A stretch of DNA of 6,214 nt from Spartobacteria bacterium (GTDB taxonomy: Bacteria > Verrucomicrobiota > Verrucomicrobiia > Chthoniobacterales > Chthoniobacteraceae), in NCBI GenBank assembly GCA_025355595.1, contig JANXZI010000717.1:1-6214 (forward strand), written 5' to 3'. The position numbers and the translations under genes are program-made. Below the pieces are notes generated by a model. It was not told the origin of the DNA and did not search any database. It saw only the letters and a list, made by a program, of their open reading frames with translations. Positions 1 to 6,214 of the stretch are shown here, in pieces (within the stretch, counting starts at the first letter, position 1; each line of letters starts with the position of its first letter).

Positions 1-1
1 C

Positions 2-1609
2 TGGGACTCGGCATCCGGAAAGGAAACCGCCACCCTCACCGGCCACGAGCGCCCGGTGAACCATGCACAATTCAGCCCGGACGGACTGCGCATCGTCACT
101 GCTTCCTCGGATCACACCGCGTGCCTCTGGGACGCGGCGGCCGGAAAACTGGTCGCCACATTTTCGGGTCACTGCGCAGCAGTCTGGCGCGCGCAATTCA
201 GCCCCGATGGATCGCGCATCGTCACGGCATCCTCGGATGACACCGCGCGGATCTGGGATCTGTGCAGCGCGCGATCCACCTCAACGATCACCGGACATCA
301 GGACTCCATCCGAAGCGCGCGATTCAGTCCGGACGGCTCGCGGATCGTCACCGCATCATCGGATCGGGCCGCACGCATCTGGGATGCCGCCACCGGCAAG
401 GCCATCGCCACGCTTTCGCACGATCCGGATCCCGTATTGAATGCGCAATTCAGCCCGGACGGATCGCGCATTGCGACCGCGTGTCACAACCGGACGGCGA
501 TTATTTGGGATGCCAGTTCTGCGCAACGGCTCGCGACACTTTCCGATCACGGCGACTCCGTCTGGAGTGCGCAATTCAGCCCGGACGGATCGCGCGTCGT
601 CACCGCTTCCTCGGACAGTTCCGCATGCGTCTGCGACAGCACCACTGGCGAGACAGTCGTCCGTCTCTCGGGGCATCAGGGCTCGGTCTGGAGTGCCGAG
701 TTTCATCCGGACGGCACGCAGGTTCTCACGGCATCCTCGGACAAGACCGCACGTATCTGGGATCTCTCCACCGGCAAGGCCATCGGCGCGCTTTCGTTCC
801 ATCAAGATGCCGTGCGAAGCGCGCACTTCGATTCCGCTGGCACGCGGATCGTGACTGCATCCAGCGACAACACCGCCTGCGTCTGGGACGCTGCGACGAG
901 AAAACTGATCGCCACGCTCTCGGCCCACGAGGGTCCGCTTTGGAGCGCGCAATTCAGCCCCGACGGATCGCGCATCGTCACGGCGTCTGACGACGCCACG
1001 GCGCGCATCTGGGACGCCGCCACCGGACGGCCCGTCGCCATTCTCGCCGGACACGCCGGGCGTGTGAGGAGCGCGCATTTCAGTTCGGACGGCGCGCAAA
1101 TCATCACCGCCTCCGACGACAAGACCGCGCGCGTCTGGGAGCTCCTCTGCGCACCGCAGCCCGCTCCCGAGTGGTTCGCAAATTTTCTGCGCCTGCTCGC
1201 CGCGCGAACCCTGACCACCGACGGCGAACTCGCCAATCTGCTCCCCAGCGACTGGCATCTTTGTCACGCCGAAGTGAGCTCCGCACTCGCGAACGAAGCG
1301 ACGCGTATCGCCGACATCGCCCGCCATCACCTCACGCACGGGCCGGAAAAATCCGTCCGCGCCGGCGGGACGATGACCTGCCGTGAAGCAGCCGACGCAC
1401 TTATCACCGCCGGCTCCTCCCACTCCGATCTCGAACGCGCATACTCGCTGGATCCCACCCACCCGCTGATCCACCTCGCCCTCGCCCCGTGGCAGAAAAA
1501 TGCCGCCCGCACCGCATTTCTCCGCGACTGCGATCGCCAGCGTCTGCCGGGGGATCTCCCGCCGGAATTCAAAGTGCGCGCCGACGCTTTGCGCAATGCC
1601 GCGGGCTGA
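2..1609 (+). CDS. WD40-repeat beta-propeller protein, C-terminal part (5' end outside window)
   Basis: The frame is open from the first full codon (TGG, nt 2) to TGA at 1607-1609, giving 535 visible residues. The first residues (WDSASGKETATLTGH) are already the end of a WD40 repeat, so the GTG at 56 is an internal Val and the true start lies upstream. Nine further units follow, each with an F-S-P-D-G loop, a T-A-S-S-D turn and an I-W-D end, spaced exactly 42 residues apart. Such repeats fold into propeller blades and normally act as protein-binding or sensing scaffolds. After the ninth unit comes a non-repetitive, probably helical tail (nt 1145-1606) with a DPTHPLIHLALA segment at 1451-1486 and an AARTAFLRD segment after it; from memory, similar tails end verrucomicrobial WD40 proteins, some fused to Ser/Thr kinases. 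No transmembrane segment or catalytic motif is visible. Ten or more blades imply one large or two propellers. Function is unknown; the missing N-terminus may be a kinase, a protease, an NTPase or only more repeats. Confidence 0.93.
   Translation, partial: WDSASGKETATLTGHERPVNHAQFSPDGLRIVTASSDHTACLWDAAAGKLVATFSGHCAAVWRAQFSPDGSRIVTASSDDTARIWDLCSARSTSTITGHQDSIRSARFSPDGSRIVTASSDRAARIWDAATGKAIATLSHDPDPVLNAQFSPDGSRIATACHNRTAIIWDASSAQRLATLSDHGDSVWSAQFSPDGSRVVTASSDSSACVCDSTTGETVVRLSGHQGSVWSAEFHPDGTQVLTASSDKTARIWDLSTGKAIGALSFHQDAVRSAHFDSAGTRIVTASSDNTACVWDAATRKLIATLSAHEGPLWSAQFSPDGSRIVTASDDATARIWDAATGRPVAILAGHAGRVRSAHFSSDGAQIITASDDKTARVWELLCAPQPAPEWFANFLRLLAARTLTTDGELANLLPSDWHLCHAEVSSALANEATRIADIARHHLTHGPEKSVRAGGTMTCREAADALITAGSSHSDLERAYSLDPTHPLIHLALAPWQKNAARTAFLRDCDRQRLPGDLPPEFKVRADALRNAAG
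65..1144 (+). repeat. Tandem 126-bp coding repeat array (nine WD40 units)
   Basis: Units start at 65, 191, 317, 443, 569, 695, 821, 947 and 1073; the ninth keeps only its first part, to about 1144. Each is exactly 126 bp with no insertions or deletions. DNA similarity is high in the first third of the unit: nt 191-228 and 947-984 differ at one position in 38, and the starts of the units at 443 and 569 are nearly as close. Some units are worn: unit 4 has C-H-N in place of the S-S-D turn, unit 5 has C-D in place of W-D, unit 7 has F-D-S-A-G in place of F-S-P-D-G, and unit 3 has its G-H replaced by S-H-D. The array continues to the left of the window. The pattern indicates recent tandem duplication or gene conversion. 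Confidence 0.92.
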
Positions 1610-1664
1610 GGCAGGCCGTTCGCCGACGGCATGCTTGGCGTTCGCTTTGAGGATGATTTTTGCA

Positions 1665-1694
1665 TTCCGCCCCTCGGAACCTGGCCGGTTTTTT
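1665..1694 (+). terminator. Possible weak Rho-independent terminator after the WD40 gene
   Basis: Two small hairpins overlap here. TTCCG (1665-1669) can pair with CGGAA (1675-1679) around a 5-nt loop. AACC (1678-1681) can pair with GGTT (1687-1690) around TGGCC, with two further G-T pairs possible, and this second stem runs straight into a T6 tract (1689-1694). A separate hairpin, GCCGT/ACGGC with a 6-nt loop (1615-1630), lies just after the WD40 stop but has no T tract. The stems are short, so termination is plausible but unproven. Confidence 0.3.
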
Positions 1695-1785
1695 CGCTAC
1701 GGTTTCGCAGCGGTCGCCAGTTATCCTGTGCAACTTACCAATCCGAACCACGTTCCATCCACCGATGTTGCAGGTCTTTGATCCC

Positions 1786-3078
1786 ATGCCCAATTCACAA
1801 CATACTCTGCCAGAATCGGACGCATCATTGCGTGCGGAGCCTGCCGTCGTGAGCGCTGCATCCGCGCCACATCCTTCGAGCCCTCCGCGCCGCGGTCACG
1901 CGATTCGGAACACGGTCGTCGTTCTTTCGCTCGCGGTCCTGACGGCGTGGGTGATTCACGCCGTGCGCGCGCCGGGCATCGCGGCGAAGGGCGGGCCGGA
2001 CGGTGCGCGGAATTTTCCCGTGCCAATCGTCGCCGGCGTGGTGCTGCAAAAGGACGTGCCCATTTTCCTCGACGGCCTCGGGACCGTGCAGGCGCTGAAC
2101 ACCGTGACCGTGCATCCGCGCGTGGACGGCGAGCTGAAGAAGGTGAAGTTCACCGAGGGCCAGGACGTGGAGGCCGGCGAGGTGCTCGCGCAGATTGACG
2201 ATGCGCCGTTTCGCGCGCAGCACGAGCAGGCACAGGCGAAGAAGGGGCAGGACGAGGCGATGCTCACGAACGCGCAGCGCGACCTCGAACGGAATGCGGA
2301 TCTGATCGAAAAGAAGGTGATCTCACCGCAGCAGTACGAGACGCAGAAGGCGCTCGTCGCGCAGCTCGACGCGGCGGTGAAGGCGGACGCCGCGGCGATG
2401 CAGACCGCCAAGGTGCAGCTCGACTATGCGACTGTCGCCGCGCCCATCGCCGGACGCATCGGGATGCGGATGATCGATCAGGGAAATGTCGTCCACGCGA
2501 GCGACACGCGCGGACTCGCGGTCATCACGCAGCTCCAGCCGATCTCGCTTGTCTTCACGCTACCCGCGCAGAATCTTGGCGAAATCCAGCGGGAAAAAAA
2601 CGGCGGCAAGGAAATGGAAGTGCTCGCGGTGGATCGCGACAACCGGACGCTGCTTGATTCCGGAAAGCTGACGGTAATCGACAACCAGATCGACACGGGC
2701 ACCGGCACGATCAGCCTGAAGGCGACTTTCCCGAACCGCGACCTCCAGCTTTGGCCGGGGCAGTTTGTGAATGCGCGCCTGCTCCTCACCGTGCGCAAGC
2801 AGGGCCTCACGGTCCCGGCGTCCGTCGTGCAGCGCGGGCCAAATGGCGCGTATGCCTATGTGATCAAGGACGACCTCGGTGTCGAGATGCGCCCCGTGAC
2901 CGTCGCGCGCATCGAGCAGGGTGAGGCGCTGATTGACGACGGCCTGCGCGCCGGCGAGCGCGTGGTCGTGGATGGCCAGTACAAATTGCAGCCCGGCTCG
3001 AAAGTGAAAATCCCCGACGCTGCGCCGAAGGACGGCGCACGCGGAGAAACTCGCAAGCCCGGCATTCCAAAAAAATAA
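1786..3078 (+). CDS. mdtA: RND efflux periplasmic adaptor (membrane fusion protein), MdtA-like
   Basis: This 430-residue protein is close in length to E. coli MdtA (about 415). It would link the inner-membrane RND pump to an outer-membrane channel in a multidrug exporter. Residue order from the ATG at 1786: a Ser/Pro-rich cytoplasmic stretch (1-40), one transmembrane helix (about 42-60, rich in V, L and A), the first lipoyl half (109-142, with VDGELKKVKFTEGQDVEAGE), a coiled-coil hairpin (about 142-210), the second lipoyl half (210-236, with APIAGRIG), a beta barrel (about 237-333, with the MdtA-type DNQIDTGTGTISLKA and WPGQFVNARL), and a membrane-proximal domain (338-408). There is no lipobox Cys, so anchoring is by the helix, not by lipid. 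In-frame starts also exist at 1660 (TTG) and 1765 (ATG); I chose 1786 because the earlier ones add residues with no family counterpart, and a weak AGG lies at 1772-1774. The gene is followed in the same frame by the pump gene, 27 bp away. Substrate cannot be read from sequence; the mdtA symbol is by similarity. Confidence 0.93.
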   Translation: MPNSQHTLPESDASLRAEPAVVSAASAPHPSSPPRRGHAIRNTVVVLSLAVLTAWVIHAVRAPGIAAKGGPDGARNFPVPIVAGVVLQKDVPIFLDGLGTVQALNTVTVHPRVDGELKKVKFTEGQDVEAGEVLAQIDDAPFRAQHEQAQAKKGQDEAMLTNAQRDLERNADLIEKKVISPQQYETQKALVAQLDAAVKADAAAMQTAKVQLDYATVAAPIAGRIGMRMIDQGNVVHASDTRGLAVITQLQPISLVFTLPAQNLGEIQREKNGGKEMEVLAVDRDNRTLLDSGKLTVIDNQIDTGTGTISLKATFPNRDLQLWPGQFVNARLLLTVRKQGLTVPASVVQRGPNGAYAYVIKDDLGVEMRPVTVARIEQGEALIDDGLRAGERVVVDGQYKLQPGSKVKIPDAAPKDGARGETRKPGIPKK

Positions 3079-3105
3079 CCTCTGCGCGCGCCGCGCATCA
3101 CGGGC

Positions 3106-6100
3106 TTGAACGTCTCCGAAATTTTCATCCGCCGGCCAGTCGCGACCGCGCTGCTCATGGTCGCCGTCGTCCTGCTCGGCGTGCTCGGCTACTCGATGCT
3201 GCCGGTCTCCGCGCTGCCGCCCGTGGATTTCCCGACGATCCAGGTCACCGCGCAGTATCCCGGCGCAAGCCCGGACGTGATGGCCTCGTCCGTGACGACT
3301 CCGCTCGAGCGGCAGTTCGGCCAGATCAGCGGACTCACCTCGATGAACTCGATCAGCTCGTTCGGCAACGCGCAGATCACGCTGCAGTTCACGCTGGTTC
3401 GGGACATTGACGCCGCCGCGCAGGACGTGCAGGCCGCGATGAACGCCGCCGGCGGCGTGTTGCCGAAGGACATGCCGGGGCCGCCGGTCTATTCGAAAAT
3501 CAACCCGGCGGACACGGCGATCATCACGCTCTCGCTCACGTCGGAGTCGCTGCCGCTGGAAAAGGTGAACGACTTCGCCGACACGGTGCTCGCGCAGAAG
3601 CTGAGCGAAGTCACCGGTGTCGGCCTCGTGACGATCGAGGGAAACCAGAAACCGGCCGTGCGCGTGCGGATCAATCCGGCGGCGCTGTCATCGCTCGGTC
3701 TCGGGTTCGAGGACATCCGCACGTCGCTCGTGCAAAACAGCGTGAACGCGCCGAAGGGCAGCTTCGACGGCCCGCGCCAGTCGTACGCGATCGGTGCAAA
3801 CGACCAGCTCCAGACCGCCGCGGAATTCCGCTCGATCATCGTCGCGTATCGCAACGGCGCGCCGGTGCGCCTCGCGGATCTCGGCGAGGTCGTGGACAAC
3901 GTCGAAAACGTCCGCCTCGCTGCGTGGGTCGGCGCGAAGCCTGCGGTGATCCTCGACATCCAGAGGCAGCCCGGCGCGAACATCATCGAGACCGCGGATC
4001 GCATCAAAGCGATGCTGCCCGCGCTGCGCATCGCGCTGCCGAAAGGTGTGAAACTCGAAGTGCTCACGGATCGTACGGCGACGATCCGCGCCTCGGTGAC
4101 CGATGTGCAGTTTACGCTTCTGATCACCATCGCGCTCGTGGTGATGGTCATCTTCATCTTCCTGCGAAAATTCTGGGCCACGGCGATCCCGGCCATCGCA
4201 CTGCCGCTCTCGATCATCGGCACATTTGGCGTGATGAAGCTCGCCGGCTTCACGCTGGATAATCTTTCGCTCATGGCGCTGACCATCGCGACGGGCTTCG
4301 TCGTGGACGACGCGATCGTGATGATCGAAAACATCGTGCGTTTCATCGAGAAGGGCGAGACGCCGATGAACGCAGCGCTCAAGGGCGCGAAGCAGATCGG
4401 CTTCACGGTGATCTCGCTCAGCGTGTCGCTCATTGCCGTTTTTATCCCGCTGCTTTTCATGACCGGCATCGTCGGGCGGCTGTTCCGCGAATTCGCCATC
4501 ACACTCAGCGTCGCCGTGGCCGTCTCCGCCGTCGTGTCGCTCACGCTCACGCCGATGATGTGCGCGCGGCTGCTGAAATCCGAGCGCGGGGAAAAACACG
4601 GCCCGCTGTACCGGTGGACCGAGCGGATGTTCGACTCGATGCTTGCCGCGTATGAGAGCGGGCTGAAGTGGGTGATGAAGCACCAGTTCTTCACGCTCAT
4701 GGTCGCATTCGCCACGCTCGTGCTCACGGTGTTCCTCTACATCATCGTGCCGAAGGGCCTGCTGCCGCAGCAGGACACGGGGCTCATCGTCGGCGTCACC
4801 GATTCCGCGCAATCCATCTCGTTCAAGGCGATGCTCGAACGGCAGCGCGTGATCTCAGAAATTGTGCAGCGCGATCCCGATGTGGCGAGCGTCACCTCGG
4901 TCGTCGGCTCCGGCACGATCAACGCGACGGTCAACACGGGCCGTCTGCTCATCGCGCTGAAGCCGCGCGACGAGCGAAAAAAGAACGCAACCGAGATCAT
5001 CGCCCGCATCCGCGAGGCCACGAAGAACACCGAGGGCATTTCGCTTTTCATGCAGGCCGTGCAGGACGTGCAGATCGACAGCCGCGTGAGCCGCACGCAA
5101 TTCCAATACACGTTGCAGGACGCGGACGAAAAGGAGCTGGCCGACTGGGCGCCGGAGTTCCTCGCGAAGCTGCGCTCGCTACCCGAGCTGGCGGATGTGG
5201 CGACCGACCAGCAGACCGGCGGATTGCAGCTCCGCGTGGACATAGACCGCGAGCAGGCGTCGCGGTACAACGTGCTCACGCAGGCGATTGACGACACGCT
5301 CTATGACGCGTTCGGCCAGCGACAGGTCTCGATCATTTTCACGCAGCTCAACCAGTACCGCGTGATCCTCGAGGTGCAGCCGAACTTCCAGCTCACGCCG
5401 GAGGCGCTGCAGAAAATCTACGTGCGCTCGCAGACGGGGCAGACCGTGCCGCTGAGCGCATTTGCAAAGCTCGACACGGTGACTGCGGCGCTCTCGATCA
5501 ACCATCAGGGCCAGTTCCCCGCAGTCACACTGTCGTTCAATCTCGCGCCCGGAAAATCCCTCGGCGACGCGGTGCCGGCGATCCAGCGTGCGCAGCAGGA
5601 AATTGGCCTGCCGGAAACGATCGCCACAACTTTTTCCGGAAGCGCGGCGGAGTTCCGCTCATCGCTTCAGAGCGAGCCATTCCTGATCCTCGCGGCGGTC
5701 ATCGTGATCTACATCGTCCTCGGCGTCCTGTACGAGAGCTACATCCACCCGATCACGATCCTCTCGTCGCTGCCGAGCGCGGGCGTGGGCGCGCTGCTCG
5801 CGCTCATCGTGTGTCGCACCGAGATGTCGCTCATCGCGCTCATCGGCATCATCCTGCTCATCGGCATCGTAAAAAAGAACGCGATCATGATGATCGACTT
5901 CGCCCTCGACGCGGAGCGCAACGACAAGCTCCCGCCCGAGCAATCGATCTACCAGGCGTGCCTGCTGCGCTTCCGCCCGATCATGATGACGACCTTTGCC
6001 GCGCTCTTCGGCGCGCTGCCGCTGGCGCTGCAAAGCGGCACCGGCTCCGAGCTGCGCAAGCCGATGGGCATCGCCATCGTCGGCGGCTTGCTGCTCTCGC

Positions 6101-6214
6101 AATTCATCACGCTCTACACCACGCCCGTCATCTACCTCTACCTCGACCGGCTCGCGAAGCGCTTTCGCCTGGAGGGCGGAGCTCCCGCGCCGCCGGGGCA
6201 GGAAGCTGAGTTGG
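3106..6214 (+). CDS. mdtB: RND multidrug efflux permease, MdtB-like (3' end just outside window)
   Basis: The frame runs 1036 codons from TTG at 3106 to the window edge with no stop; E. coli MdtB has 1040 residues, so only a few codons should be missing. It is a proton-driven inner-membrane exporter of the RND HAE1 family, working as a trimer with the upstream adaptor. Visible elements: TM1 at about residues 10-30 after the family start FIRRPVAT; a periplasmic porter loop (about 34-330); TM2-TM6 (about 337-485), TM4 carrying the proton-relay pair D401-D402 in GFVVDDAIV; TM7 (about 528-549); a second porter loop (about 553-853); TM8-TM12 (about 858-1010), TM10 carrying the relay Lys K924 in GIVKKNAIMMIDFA. 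Stretches such as LERQFGQ, PPVYSKINPAD, QRQPGANII and VSRTQF match MdtB better than MdtC. The TTG is chosen because it is the only ATG, GTG or TTG between the adaptor stop and the conserved N-terminus; the next ATG (3157) would remove FIRRPVAT. No clear Shine-Dalgarno precedes it, so coupling to adaptor translation is likely. A partner MdtC-like gene may follow. Confidence 0.95.
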   Translation, partial: MNVSEIFIRRPVATALLMVAVVLLGVLGYSMLPVSALPPVDFPTIQVTAQYPGASPDVMASSVTTPLERQFGQISGLTSMNSISSFGNAQITLQFTLVRDIDAAAQDVQAAMNAAGGVLPKDMPGPPVYSKINPADTAIITLSLTSESLPLEKVNDFADTVLAQKLSEVTGVGLVTIEGNQKPAVRVRINPAALSSLGLGFEDIRTSLVQNSVNAPKGSFDGPRQSYAIGANDQLQTAAEFRSIIVAYRNGAPVRLADLGEVVDNVENVRLAAWVGAKPAVILDIQRQPGANIIETADRIKAMLPALRIALPKGVKLEVLTDRTATIRASVTDVQFTLLITIALVVMVIFIFLRKFWATAIPAIALPLSIIGTFGVMKLAGFTLDNLSLMALTIATGFVVDDAIVMIENIVRFIEKGETPMNAALKGAKQIGFTVISLSVSLIAVFIPLLFMTGIVGRLFREFAITLSVAVAVSAVVSLTLTPMMCARLLKSERGEKHGPLYRWTERMFDSMLAAYESGLKWVMKHQFFTLMVAFATLVLTVFLYIIVPKGLLPQQDTGLIVGVTDSAQSISFKAMLERQRVISEIVQRDPDVASVTSVVGSGTINATVNTGRLLIALKPRDERKKNATEIIARIREATKNTEGISLFMQAVQDVQIDSRVSRTQFQYTLQDADEKELADWAPEFLAKLRSLPELADVATDQQTGGLQLRVDIDREQASRYNVLTQAIDDTLYDAFGQRQVSIIFTQLNQYRVILEVQPNFQLTPEALQKIYVRSQTGQTVPLSAFAKLDTVTAALSINHQGQFPAVTLSFNLAPGKSLGDAVPAIQRAQQEIGLPETIATTFSGSAAEFRSSLQSEPFLILAAVIVIYIVLGVLYESYIHPITILSSLPSAGVGALLALIVCRTEMSLIALIGIILLIGIVKKNAIMMIDFALDAERNDKLPPEQSIYQACLLRFRPIMMTTFAALFGALPLALQSGTGSELRKPMGIAIVGGLLLSQFITLYTTPVIYLYLDRLAKRFRLEGGAPAPPGQEAEL

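Noticed and set aside
262..990. Overlapping + strand frames within the repeat array
   Set aside because: Same cause as above: periodic repeats keep alternative frames open; composition is Arg/His-rich and unlike a real protein.
65..1144. The tandem repeats as a CRISPR array or noncoding satellite
   Set aside because: The units are contiguous, codon-phased and encode a clear WD40 motif; there are no spacers.
356..1474. 372-codon open frame on the minus strand across the WD40 array
   Set aside because: The 126-bp repeat is a multiple of three, so any stop-free shadow frame is copied along the array; the product is Gly/Arg/Val-rich with no domain.
1722..1727. TATCCT as a -10 promoter element for the efflux genes
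   Set aside because: Only four of six bases match and no -35-like hexamer lies 16-18 bp upstream.
1660..1785. Upstream extension of the adaptor to TTG 1660 or ATG 1765
   Set aside because: The added residues would be translated from the terminator-like region, have no counterpart in adaptors, and have no ribosome binding site.
2594..2600. A7 run giving an in-phase A-AAA-AAC heptamer in the adaptor gene
   Set aside because: No clear hairpin follows, and the -1 frame stops after about 18 codons in the middle of the beta barrel, so a programmed shift is unlikely.
3489..4727. Long open frame of 412 codons on the minus strand, inside the pump gene
   Set aside because: It is a shadow of the strongly conserved RND coding frame in GC-rich DNA; its protein is low-complexity Ser/Thr/Ala/Arg-rich and matches no family I know.

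Overview
The window is GC-rich, bacterial and fully coding on the + strand. It holds three genes: the 3' part of a WD40-repeat protein gene (2-1609), a complete RND-pump periplasmic adaptor gene (1786-3078), and an almost complete RND inner-membrane pump gene (3106 to the right edge). The organism is probably a Gram-negative bacterium of the Verrucomicrobia/Planctomycetes type. That rests on the regular bacterial WD40 array with a C-terminal tail I associate with verrucomicrobial WD40 proteins, the weak Shine-Dalgarno signals, and a TTG start. The phylum call is inference; no rRNA or other marker is present.

Left part (1-1609): the reading frame is open at the left edge. It shows nine consecutive repeat units of exactly 42 residues (126 bp), followed by a non-repetitive tail of about 155 residues. 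Repeats are very alike at DNA level, and two repeat types seem to alternate, so the array probably grew by duplication of pairs. Whatever effector or enzymatic domain the repeats serve would lie upstream of the window.

Middle (1610-1785): a 176-bp gap with small hairpins and a T6 tract that may form a weak terminator between the WD40 gene and the efflux genes. I found no convincing promoter.

Right part (1786-6214): an adaptor resembling E. coli MdtA and, 27 bp after its stop and in the same frame, a pump resembling E. coli MdtB. Together they would form the inner-membrane and periplasmic parts of a proton-driven tripartite multidrug exporter; the outer-membrane channel and any second (MdtC-like) pump subunit are not in view. 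The pump gene is missing only its last few codons if it has the length of MdtB. The efflux genes look like an ordinary chromosomal operon. The less ordinary points are the WD40 array, the TTG start without a clear ribosome binding site, and an in-phase A-AAA-AAG heptamer followed by a short perfect hairpin in the pump gene. I did not find a clear case for a wholly new system here.
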